From contig CAZAQH010000098.1 in NCBI GenBank assembly GCA_964487395.1, positions 1 to 6,587 on the forward strand: a stretch of DNA of 6,587 bases, read 5' to 3'. The translations under genes and the position numbers were made by a program. Below the pieces are notes generated by a model. That model did no database searches. It saw nothing but the letters and a program-made list of their open reading frames with translations, and was not told where the DNA came from. The number at the start of each line of letters is the position of its first letter. Position 1 is the first letter of the stretch. The stretch is from RGIG8767 sp964487395 (GTDB lineage Bacteria > Bacillota > Clostridia > Lachnospirales > Lachnospiraceae). Shown piece by piece: positions 1 through 5,394 of the stretch.

Positions 1-457
1 GATTACGAACGATAGCACGACCCATAGCAACACGCTGTCTCTGTCCACCTGATAAAGCCTTTGGCTTACGATCAAGTAATGGAGAAAGGTCAAGAATCTT
101 AGCTGCTTCTTTAACCATTTTATCGATTTCTGCTTTTGGAACTTTTCTTAATTTTAATCCGAATGCCATATTATCATATACGGTCATATGTGGATATAAA
201 GCGTAGTTCTGGAAAACCATTGCGATATCTCTATCTTTTGGTTCAACATCATTAACTACTCTGTCTCCAATTTTTAATTCACCTGAAGTAATATCTTCAA
301 GTCCTGCGATCATACGAAGTGTAGTAGATTTACCACATCCTGAAGGTCCTACGAAAATAATAAATTCTTTATCAGCAATTTCCAAATTAAAATCTTTTAC
401 TGCTTCAAATCCGTTAGCATATCTTTTGCAGATATTCTGTAATGATAAACTTGCCAT
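1..457 (-). CDS. msmK: Sugar ABC transporter ATP-binding protein, MsmK/UgpC (MalK) family, C-terminus cut by window edge
   Basis: This is the cytoplasmic ATPase that powers import of oligosaccharides or related solutes by CUT1-type ABC transporters. The visible 152 residues start MASLSLQNICKRY. They contain the Walker A motif GPSGCGKST (residues 37-45), the Q-loop glutamine in VFQNYALYPHMTV (Q83), and the ABC signature LSGGQRQR (135-142). The window ends just before Walker B, so the D-loop, H-loop and C-terminal regulatory OB-fold (TOBE) domain are not visible; family members are about 370 residues. The start is the ATG at 457, six bases after the ribosome binding site AGGAGGA (470-464). The gene has its own promoter and follows a terminator, with no permease or binding-protein gene upstream. 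In Firmicutes such solo ATPases often serve several transporters, so that role is likely but inferred. The symbol follows the family; ugpC or malK would be equally defensible without the C-terminus. Confidence 0.93.
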   Translation of the reverse strand, partial: MASLSLQNICKRYANGFEAVKDFNLEIADKEFIIFVGPSGCGKSTTLRMIAGLEDITSGELKIGDRVVNDVEPKDRDIAMVFQNYALYPHMTVYDNMAFGLKLRKVPKAEIDKMVKEAAKILDLSPLLDRKPKALSGGQRQRVAMGRAIVRN

Positions 458-463
458 TTTTTG

Positions 464-470
464 TCCTCCT
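464..470 (-). promoter_or_regulatory. Ribosome binding site of msmK-type gene
   Basis: On the minus strand AGGAGGA lies six bases before the ATG at 457. It is a near-perfect Shine-Dalgarno sequence and fixes the start of the ABC ATPase gene. Confidence 0.85.
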
Positions 471-476
471 AAAATT

Positions 477-492
477 ATCGGTACTATCCGAT
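477..492 (-). promoter_or_regulatory. Candidate operator palindrome in the msmK leader
   Basis: The sequence ATCGGATAGTACCGAT (minus strand) has perfect 5-base arms, ATCGG and CCGAT, around a 6-base centre. It lies between the predicted transcription start (about 499) and the ribosome binding site. The position suits a repressor site or a small leader hairpin. No known regulator motif is recognised, and a 5-base arm may be chance. Confidence 0.3.
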
Positions 493-505
493 TCAATCTT
501 GTTTT

Positions 506-534
506 AGTATAGCGAAATTGTAATTTTTTTTCTA
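506..534 (-). promoter_or_regulatory. Predicted sigma-A promoter of the msmK-type gene
   Basis: On the minus strand the -10 box TATACT (511-506) matches the consensus TATAAT at five of six bases. Seventeen bases upstream is TAGAAA (534-529), a four-of-six match to TTGACA. The predicted start near 499 gives a leader of about 40 bases before the ATG at 457. A run of eight A residues lies between and within the -35 region. The promoter is downstream of the terminator that closes the preceding unit, so msmK is probably transcribed independently. Confidence 0.6.
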
Positions 535-546
535 TGCTACAATTTC
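514..546 (-). repeat. Perfect 9-base inverted repeat overlapping the msmK promoter
   Basis: On the minus strand GAAATTGTA (546-538) and TACAATTTC (522-514) are exact reverse complements separated by 15 bases. The arms flank the predicted -35 box (534-529), and the downstream arm lies in the -35/-10 spacer. The half-site centres are 24 bases apart, a little over two helical turns. This is a plausible operator for a dimeric or tetrameric regulator. It is not followed by a U-tract, so it is not an intrinsic terminator. No regulator can be named from the sequence. Confidence 0.45.
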
Positions 547-599
547 ACAAAGATTTTTTGTTTCGTTGTTAAATTTGCTATTCCAGTTTTTATGTGTTT

Positions 600-652
600 A
601 AAAAAATAGACAACCTGCTTAATATTCCGAAGAATTTTTATACAGATTGTCT
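600..652 (-). terminator. Intrinsic terminator after the diguanylate cyclase gene
   Basis: Just downstream of the TAA at 663-661, the minus strand reads AGACAATCTG (652-643) and, after a 25-base insert, CAGGTTGTCT (617-608). These form a 10-pair stem with one G-U pair. The insert folds into a second, inner hairpin, ATTC-TTCG-GAAT, capped by a stable UUCG tetraloop. The outer stem is followed by A and then seven U residues (606-600). It closes the metG-to-GGDEF gene series and insulates it from the msmK unit. Confidence 0.85.
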
Positions 653-660
653 GAATTTTA

Positions 661-1395
661 TTAGTTAACTGTGATATTACTATCAATTGGTACTTCTTTC
701 CTTTGACCCGCCGAGTGTTTTTCCAATTCTTCGTTATAGAAAACCAATTGTTTTTTGCCTCTTTTTTTGGCTTCATATAAGGCACTGTCTGCATTCTTAT
801 ATAAGGTCTGAAAATCTGCGGCATCTCTTGGAAATACTGTTGCTCCAATACTTGCGGTTGCTGAATATTTAACATATTCTCCTGCATTAAACTGATGAAA
901 GAAATTAGAAATGCGCAGTCCTTCTCTTTCCAGCTGTTCGTCATTTTTTATATCTTTTAAGAAGATGATAAATTCATCTCCACCGCTTCTTCCAATTATG
1001 TCGGTAACACGAAATTCATTACGAAGCTGGTGACCAAGCGATCTGAGTACTTCATCTCCAAAAGCATGTCCCATGGTATCATTTATCTTTTTAAAGTTAT
1101 CAATGTCAAATAAAAACAGAAGACTTTGTGAATCCGGATTTTCATTCAAAAATTCCTGTATCTTACGTTCTGTAGCAATTTTATTATAAAGGCCTGTCAG
1201 TAAATCGGTATCTGCTTTATCTGCAAAATTCTTATTTTGTTCGTTATATCGAATTTTATTGATGATAATCAACGTAAGAAGCAGACATAGGAACACTAAT
1301 ACTGCCAGTCCCAAATCAGTAACCATTATTCCTGCACTTGCCCATTCCTGATCCTGCTCGGCTTGTACATATGTCTGATTTAATAACGTAACCAA
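661..1395 (-). CDS. GGDEF domain (diguanylate cyclase), C-terminal part of frameshifted Cache-GGDEF protein
   Basis: This frame encodes the second membrane helix and the catalytic half. Counting from the TTG at 1395, residues 24-48 are a hydrophobic helix ending in NKIRY. Residues 60-220 form the GGDEF domain, which joins two GTP into cyclic di-GMP. Visible signatures are DTDLLTGLYNK (62-72), FDIDNFKKIND with its metal- and substrate-binding acidic residues (96-106), and an intact RSGGDEF active loop (136-142). The product-inhibition I-site RVTD (129-132) sits exactly five residues before GGDEF, so the enzyme should be active and feedback-inhibited. No EAL domain is present. There is no good independent start: TTG 1395 lacks a Shine-Dalgarno and is inside the Cache end, while the first ATG (1326) has only a weak AGGA three bases away. 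It is therefore a fragment, not a separate gene, unless translation reinitiates after the TAA at 1380. Confidence 0.85.
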   Translation of the reverse strand: MVTLLNQTYVQAEQDQEWASAGIMVTDLGLAVLVFLCLLLTLIIINKIRYNEQNKNFADKADTDLLTGLYNKIATERKIQEFLNENPDSQSLLFLFDIDNFKKINDTMGHAFGDEVLRSLGHQLRNEFRVTDIIGRSGGDEFIIFLKDIKNDEQLEREGLRISNFFHQFNAGEYVKYSATASIGATVFPRDAADFQTLYKNADSALYEAKKRGKKQLVFYNEELEKHSAGQRKEVPIDSNITVN

Positions 1396-2225
1396 ATACC
1401 AGTCGCTAATACCATTGGAGTAAATGCCAGTGACTTGCTCTCGCCATCTTTTTGTGCTGTACAGATAAATTCAGCTTGCTTATTCATCCATTTATTAATA
1501 TTTTCAAACGTCAAATCACTCATAACACTTTTCTCTAAATTAGAAAATAAATCATAACCTTCCAAGAAGCAGGTCTCTTTTCCGACGGTAGTTAATATTT
1601 TTCCTTTACCGTCAATTATGGCATATGAGGAATTTCCATCAAAATCATTAACTGGGAGTAATTTATCCAATTCATCAGTTGTCTGGTACATATAAATCAT
1701 TCCAATTTCTTCTCGTTCTCTGTAAAATGGAATAATAGAAATAAATGCGCTTTTATTTAAGATGCCGTCATTTTCAGTCATGATGTATTTCTGGGTACGA
1801 GTGTCCATGTAATAATTCATACCCTGTAAATTAACTTTGGTTCCTTCGCTTGAAACACCCTGTCCATTCATATCAACTATCACAACCATATATGGAGTCG
1901 GAATACTGCCTTTTATTAATTTGGCATATTTCATCCATTCTGCCAAATCTTCTTCCTCTTCACAAATCATTGCAGCGGCTGCCTGTCCTGCATAGGTCAT
2001 TCCGGTAAAATGATAATTCAATTCGGATGCACAAGATGCATTATTCTCAAGAATCCGCTTATTGACACTTTCACTTGCATCCCTTTTGCTGGCAAAAGAA
2101 AAATTGCTGGCAAGTACAAGAATAACAGCAAATAGCACTACAAGGGAGACTCCTCCCTGTGCTATTACTCCTCTTTTTGTATTGTCAGCAATGAATGTTT
2201 TCTTTTTTTTATCAAAAGTAATCAT
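1380..2225 (-). CDS. Membrane-anchored Cache-type sensor, N-terminal part of frameshifted diguanylate cyclase
   Basis: This frame of 281 codons encodes the input half. Residues 1-19 are a charged cytoplasmic tail (MITFDKKKKT...). Residues about 22-45 are a membrane helix (GVSLVVLFAVILVLAS). About 50-262 are an extracellular sensor of the Cache type, judged by layout, for example PYMVVIVDMNGQG (111-123), SAFISIIPFYRE (159-170) and NSSYAIIDGKGKI (198-210), with no recognised ligand motif. After E262 the frame leaves the family pattern and ends 19 residues later in ATGIWLRY, consistent with a shifted tail. The likely fate is a membrane sensor lacking its output domain. The ATG at 2225 is the only sensible start; the nearest Shine-Dalgarno, GGAGGGGG (2246-2239), is 13 bases away, longer than usual, so translation may be weak. 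It follows yesL by 47 bases and is the last gene of the unit. Confidence 0.8.
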   Translation of the reverse strand: MITFDKKKKTFIADNTKRGVIAQGGVSLVVLFAVILVLASNFSFASKRDASESVNKRILENNASCASELNYHFTGMTYAGQAAAAMICEEEEDLAEWMKYAKLIKGSIPTPYMVVIVDMNGQGVSSEGTKVNLQGMNYYMDTRTQKYIMTENDGILNKSAFISIIPFYREREEIGMIYMYQTTDELDKLLPVNDFDGNSSYAIIDGKGKILTTVGKETCFLEGYDLFSNLEKSVMSDLTFENINKWMNKQAEFICTAQKDGESKSLAFTPMVLATGIWLRY

Positions 2226-2272
2226 TTGTCTTACCGTTCCCCCTCCGTGCGAATAATTAACACTATCCGTTA

Positions 2273-2935
2273 TTAATTCTCACTTGGTAATTCTTCTATA
2301 CTCTCTTCGTCTTCTACTTCAGCCTTTGGCTCGATTTTTTTAAATATTTTGCTCCATGACAGACTGGCAATATAAGCCGGTCCTGAAAAACCGAGCATAA
2401 CAAATACCGGTAAAATCTGATATAAATAAAACAGAAGTATAAACGGAACTGCAAATAATATTATAAATACAATTGTATAAGGTACATTAATTAAAGAAAT
2501 AATAAATGAATTTTTAATTGTATTTTTAATTGTGTTGTCAAAATGTGATAACACCGGAAATATATATAAAGCCGCACAAAAAACAATAAATGCAAGAATT
2601 GCAAGTACTATCATAAGTGCTTGTGGAATCATATCCGGCAGCATACGCCATATGAGAAAATCTCCGACAAATACTGCTGCCACAACCAAAACTAACAACC
2701 AAATAATCGTTGCCTGTTTAAAGTTTTCTTTAAAAGAATGCCAAAAATCTTTAAACATGTAACTTTCTTCTTTTCTAACCATTTTAAGTGTTACATAATA
2801 AAGGGCTGTCCAGCTTGCACCTATGGTAAATATCGGAAGCGAAAACAAAATTACAATAAAATTCAATATTATCAAATCTGCAATTTTTCCCATGAAAGCC
2901 ATAACAGGGTTATCTAAATTAAAAAATTTATCCAT
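2273..2935 (-). CDS. YesL family (DUF624) multi-pass membrane protein
   Basis: The product is 220 residues and strongly hydrophobic, with about five predicted membrane segments (roughly residues 18-42, 74-96, 104-127, 150-171, 173-193) and an acidic cytoplasmic-looking tail (EVEDEESIEELPSEN). The N-terminal stretch LIILNFIVILFSLPIFTIGAS followed by ALYYVTLKMVRKEE is the hallmark of DUF624/YesL. These proteins are commonly encoded beside carbohydrate ABC transporter genes in Firmicutes, but their biochemical role is unknown. Here the neighbours are a GNAT enzyme and a diguanylate cyclase rather than permeases. The start is the ATG at 2935, seven bases after AAGGA (2947-2943). An upstream in-frame TTG at 2953 would add six residues but would place this ribosome binding site inside the coding region, so it is less likely. 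The gene starts 33 bases after the GNAT stop. Confidence 0.88.
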   Translation of the reverse strand: MDKFFNLDNPVMAFMGKIADLIILNFIVILFSLPIFTIGASWTALYYVTLKMVRKEESYMFKDFWHSFKENFKQATIIWLLVLVVAAVFVGDFLIWRMLPDMIPQALMIVLAILAFIVFCAALYIFPVLSHFDNTIKNTIKNSFIISLINVPYTIVFIILFAVPFILLFYLYQILPVFVMLGFSGPAYIASLSWSKIFKKIEPKAEVEDEESIEELPSEN

Positions 2936-2968
2936 ATTCTCATCCTTTGCCAAATAATAAACATTATA

Positions 2969-3493
2969 TTACTTTTCGCCCTCAATGGCAATTGAATTTA
3001 AGTACAATTCCATAGGGACAAAACTGATACCGTCTTTTTTAATCATAGGACCCATATCTTGAAAACCAATACTATGATAAAACGGAATTCCATATGGTGC
3101 GGCATTTACAGTTACTTTGCTAAAGTCTGTTGTCAATTTCATATAATCCGCTAAATATGTTATTAATGCACTTCCTACTCCCTTGCGGTGATATTTATCA
3201 TCTACGAATAATAGTGAAATGTGATTACCGTTTCGAACACTGATTAAGCCGATAATCTCTTCCGCTGTTTCTGCAAGGAATAATTTATAATCTCCCTGTA
3301 AAAACATTTTCTTTAGTGTACTATCCGTAACAAAGGAGGCAAAATGATCCGTTCCTTCCTGACCATATTCCTCTGCTTCATATTTAAGAAAGATTTTAAA
3401 TGCAAGCTCCATTGCCACGTCCCAATCCTTTTCCATCGCCTTGCGAATATGAAAAAAAGAGGGCTTATCCAAGTTAAGAGAATCTATATTCAA
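2969..3493 (-). CDS. GNAT family N-acetyltransferase
   Basis: This cytoplasmic protein of 174 residues should transfer an acetyl group from acetyl-CoA to an amine; the substrate cannot be told. It opens with the common FHIRKAMEKDW (14-24). Motif A is visible as ISLLFVDDKYHRKGVGSALI (92-111), where R103-K-G-V-G107 is the pyrophosphate-binding Q/R-x-x-G-x-G/A loop. Motif B follows as VTVNAAPYGIPFYHSIGF (127-144), with the FYxxxGF pattern typical of the family. The length is normal for a single GNAT domain. The start is TTG at 3493, supported by AGGAG (3505-3501) seven bases upstream; the first downstream ATG would cut into the first beta strand. It follows the DUF1002 gene by 27 bases and precedes yesL by 33, with no terminator in either gap, so it is cotranscribed. 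Confidence 0.9.
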   Translation of the reverse strand: MNIDSLNLDKPSFFHIRKAMEKDWDVAMELAFKIFLKYEAEEYGQEGTDHFASFVTDSTLKKMFLQGDYKLFLAETAEEIIGLISVRNGNHISLLFVDDKYHRKGVGSALITYLADYMKLTTDFSKVTVNAAPYGIPFYHSIGFQDMGPMIKKDGISFVPMELYLNSIAIEGEK

Positions 3494-3500
3494 AGTTGGT

Positions 3501-3505
3501 CTCCT
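3501..3505 (-). promoter_or_regulatory. Ribosome binding site that decides the TTG start of the GNAT gene
   Basis: AGGAG on the minus strand lies seven bases before the TTG at 3493-3491. No ATG exists nearby in frame, so this site is the main evidence for a non-ATG start. Confidence 0.7.
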
Positions 3506-3520
3506 GCGTATTTATTTTAC

Positions 3521-4423
3521 TTAAAATAAATTAGTGAAAAACGTTTTGACACGGTCTCCCATGTCGACAAAAAAGTTTTTAAATGAATTACCAATACTCT
3601 GTTTTAAGACTTCTTCCGTATTAGAAATCCGTTCGTCTCCAAATTTCTTATATAAATCCTGTGCCTGTGTCAAAAGTGCTTCCGGATCCAAACCAAGCTC
3701 TTTGATTTTCTGCATAACTTCTATAATCTGATTGATTTCTTCATCTGTTAAGGAGACTTTAAATTTGTCTTCTCCTTCTTTGATTGCATTGCGAATATCA
3801 TCATCTGTCTGTAATTCACCAGATGCAATTTTGGCTTTGATAAAAGCTACAAGTTCTTCCATCTCTTCGCCGTTTGCAGAATCAACCGATAATTCACCTG
3901 TTGTAATCATTTCATTAACAGATGCATCTATTGTTGAATCGGAAATGGTAACTCCACACATATCTTCATATGATTTAATTGCGCCAATCAGTCCTGCTGT
4001 TCCTGACATTGGCGATGGGGCAACAACCAAAACACTGGTATCTTTTAAGCCTGCTGTCATCAAGGCATTTCGATACATTCCTGTAGTACAGTAATTAATA
4101 TTTTTTGTCGTAACCAGTACACCGCTGTCTTTCTCTCCCGGAGTAAGCATAACACTTGAAAGAGATTTCGTTCCTATCACTGCCGGATCTATATAAGCAT
4201 CCAGATATTGGTGTTCCTGTGCGTTCGTAATTGTAATAACCGTACAGTTTGCCAGAGTTTCTTCTGTCAATCCCATTTCCTGTAATACGGTTGCTCGCTG
4301 CTCGGCTGATAAATCAGCCCCCAAGGCAACTACCGGGCGTGCTGTCTGTCCACTTGCCACGACAGTCATGCTGCCTGTCAGGAAAACAAATAACATGATT
4401 AAAATTCCATATATTTTTTTCAT
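3521..4423 (-). CDS. Secreted DUF1002 family protein
   Basis: The 300-residue product begins MKKIYGILIMLFVFLTGSMTVVASG, a classic signal peptide with a basic start, hydrophobic core and likely cleavage after VVA (about residue 23). The mature protein matches DUF1002 (the family of Bacillus subtilis YpuA), shown by RPVVALGADLSAEQR (29-43), KNINYCTTGMYRNALMTAG (107-125) and VLVVAPSPMSGTAGL (131-145). The C-terminal 110 residues are charged and helical, with possible coiled-coil stretches, ending in FKNFFVDMGDRVKTFF. There is no LPxTG motif or lipobox, so it is probably released or loosely held at the cell surface. The family has no established function. The ATG at 4423 overlaps the hydrolase stop as ATGA and is preceded by AGGAGG (4435-4430) six bases away, so translation of the two genes is probably coupled. 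Confidence 0.9.
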   Translation of the reverse strand: MKKIYGILIMLFVFLTGSMTVVASGQTARPVVALGADLSAEQRATVLQEMGLTEETLANCTVITITNAQEHQYLDAYIDPAVIGTKSLSSVMLTPGEKDSGVLVTTKNINYCTTGMYRNALMTAGLKDTSVLVVAPSPMSGTAGLIGAIKSYEDMCGVTISDSTIDASVNEMITTGELSVDSANGEEMEELVAFIKAKIASGELQTDDDIRNAIKEGEDKFKVSLTDEEINQIIEVMQKIKELGLDPEALLTQAQDLYKKFGDERISNTEEVLKQSIGNSFKNFFVDMGDRVKTFFTNLF

Positions 4424-5361
4424 AACCTACCTCCTGCCTGACATTCATCCTCCAGCCATTGATAGATATCACGCATAACCATTTCCTTATCTGTTTCATT
4501 TAATATTTCATGTCTGTCATTTTCATAACATTTAATCATCACATTTTCTATGCCAATCTGTACATAGGAATCATAAACTTCTTTGACTGCTTTTCCATAA
4601 TCACCTACCGGATCATCTGATCCATACAGGAATAAAACAGGAAGATTCTTTGGTATTTTGTTGAGGTTCTCCTGATCGTAAAGTCTCATATTTAATTCTC
4701 TAAGTGTTTTAAAGCCATTGATTGTTAAAATAAAACCACACAGCGGATCTTCGTTGTATTTTTCAACCTGCGAGGAATCCTTGCTAAGCCAGTCAAATTC
4801 ACTAACCGGATTCTCAATTTTTTGACAATAATTGCCGAAAGCCATTTTATCTAAAAATTTACTTGTATGTTTCGGTCCCTGAAGAAAATTCAATACTTTA
4901 ATTAATACTCCGGATACCTTTAAAAGTGATTTTTGTGTCATGGCTGTAGCTGAAATAATAACTCCATCTATGCCCGTACCATATCTGCTAATGTAATTTC
5001 TCGTTATTAGTGAACCCATACTGTGTCCAAAAATAAAGTACGGTATTCCCGGATATTCTTCCTGAATCATCTTTTTTAAGCGATGAATATCCCTTACCAC
5101 TACTGTTGCGGGATCTCGTCTGCAAAAATAACCTTTCGGATAATTGCCAATAGATTTGCCATGTCCTAAGTGGTCTTCTCCGACTACGAGAATATTCTGC
5201 TGCGCAAGAAACTCTGCAAATGCATGATATCTGTCTACATATTCTGCCATTCCATGAACAATCTGAAGAATACAGACCGGTTTCTCCTGTGGAATCCATT
5301 TTATTGCGTGAATTTTACTTTCATTATCTCTTGAATCAAAATATAATTCTTCTTTTATCAC
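4420..5361 (-). CDS. Alpha/beta hydrolase, monoacylglycerol lipase/lysophospholipase-like (serine aminopeptidase S33 family)
   Basis: This 313-residue protein has the full alpha/beta hydrolase core with no signal peptide or membrane helix, so it is probably cytoplasmic. The oxyanion region is LQIVHGMAEYVDRY (32-45). The motif GEDHLGHGKS (61-70) and the nucleophile elbow FGHSMGS (111-117, Ser114) are typical of monoglyceride lipases and lysophospholipases. The remaining triad residues are Asp250 in YGSDDPVG (246-253) and His284 in NDRHEILNE (281-289). Such enzymes cleave acyl esters from monoacylglycerols or lysophospholipids, but related members act on other esters, so the substrate is inferred only. 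The start is GTG at 5361, eight bases after AGGAGG (5375-5370). It begins 33 bases after the metG stop with no terminator between, and its stop overlaps the DUF1002 start. Confidence 0.9.
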   Translation of the reverse strand: MIKEELYFDSRDNESKIHAIKWIPQEKPVCILQIVHGMAEYVDRYHAFAEFLAQQNILVVGEDHLGHGKSIGNYPKGYFCRRDPATVVVRDIHRLKKMIQEEYPGIPYFIFGHSMGSLITRNYISRYGTGIDGVIISATAMTQKSLLKVSGVLIKVLNFLQGPKHTSKFLDKMAFGNYCQKIENPVSEFDWLSKDSSQVEKYNEDPLCGFILTINGFKTLRELNMRLYDQENLNKIPKNLPVLFLYGSDDPVGDYGKAVKEVYDSYVQIGIENVMIKCYENDRHEILNETDKEMVMRDIYQWLEDECQAGGRL

Positions 5362-5369
5362 TTGCAGAG

Positions 5370-5375
5370 CCTCCT
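5370..5375 (-). promoter_or_regulatory. Ribosome binding site that decides the GTG start of the hydrolase
   Basis: AGGAGG on the minus strand is eight bases before the GTG at 5361-5359. It supports this start and lies within the 33-base gap after metG, where no promoter or terminator is visible. Confidence 0.75.
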
Positions 5376-5394
5376 GTACATTCTTATTTCTTTT

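Larger units (their letters stand above)
661..2225 (-). pseudogene. Cache-GGDEF membrane diguanylate cyclase gene disrupted by a frameshift
   Basis: The two reading frames described separately below (2225-1380 and 1395-661) are parts of one gene. Read together they give the usual order: short cytoplasmic N-terminus, membrane helix, extracellular Cache sensor, second membrane helix, GGDEF domain. The upstream frame stays sensible up to about KDGE (residue 262). The downstream frame is sensible from QVTGIYSNGISDWYLVT, the typical end of a Cache domain, whose codons lie upstream of the TTG at 1395 in that frame. The switch falls at GCGAGAGCAA on the minus strand (1444-1435). Removing one GA (for example 1439-1438) restores an uninterrupted 520-residue protein. 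The frame cannot change earlier than the TGA near 1466 in the downstream frame, or later than the TAA at 1382-1380. It may be a true null allele, a phase-variable or recent mutation, or a sequencing/assembly error; the window alone cannot decide. Confidence 0.85.

Noticed and set aside
537..944. Minus-strand reading frame of 135 codons overlapping the end of the GGDEF gene and the intergenic region
   Set aside because: It lies in another frame of the GGDEF coding sequence, runs through the terminator, and its product is low-complexity Lys/Ile/Asn-rich with no recognisable family.
1435..1460. Programmed -1 ribosomal frameshifting as an explanation for the split diguanylate cyclase
   Set aside because: The only A-run nearby is read as CAA AAA GAT, which is not a proper X XXY YYZ slippery heptamer in the zero frame, and no clear downstream pseudoknot was seen. 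A slip there would also insert RWR in place of the family-like DGE. A simple GA insertion fits better.
2936..2968. Small A/T hairpin (ATAAT-GTTT-ATTAT) between the GNAT and YesL genes as a terminator
   Set aside because: The stem is only five A/T pairs with no U-tract after it, too weak to end transcription.
483..3330. The octamer ACTATCCG occurs on the plus strand at 483-490, about 2263-2269 and about 3320 and might be a shared regulatory motif
   Set aside because: The third copy is within the GNAT coding sequence and the second sits between genes of one unit with no promoter pattern. Flanking bases differ, so a common function is not supported.
3732..4094. Plus-strand open frame of 120 codons opposite the DUF1002 gene
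   Set aside because: It is a Ser-rich antisense shadow of a well-supported secreted protein gene, with no ribosome binding site or family resemblance.
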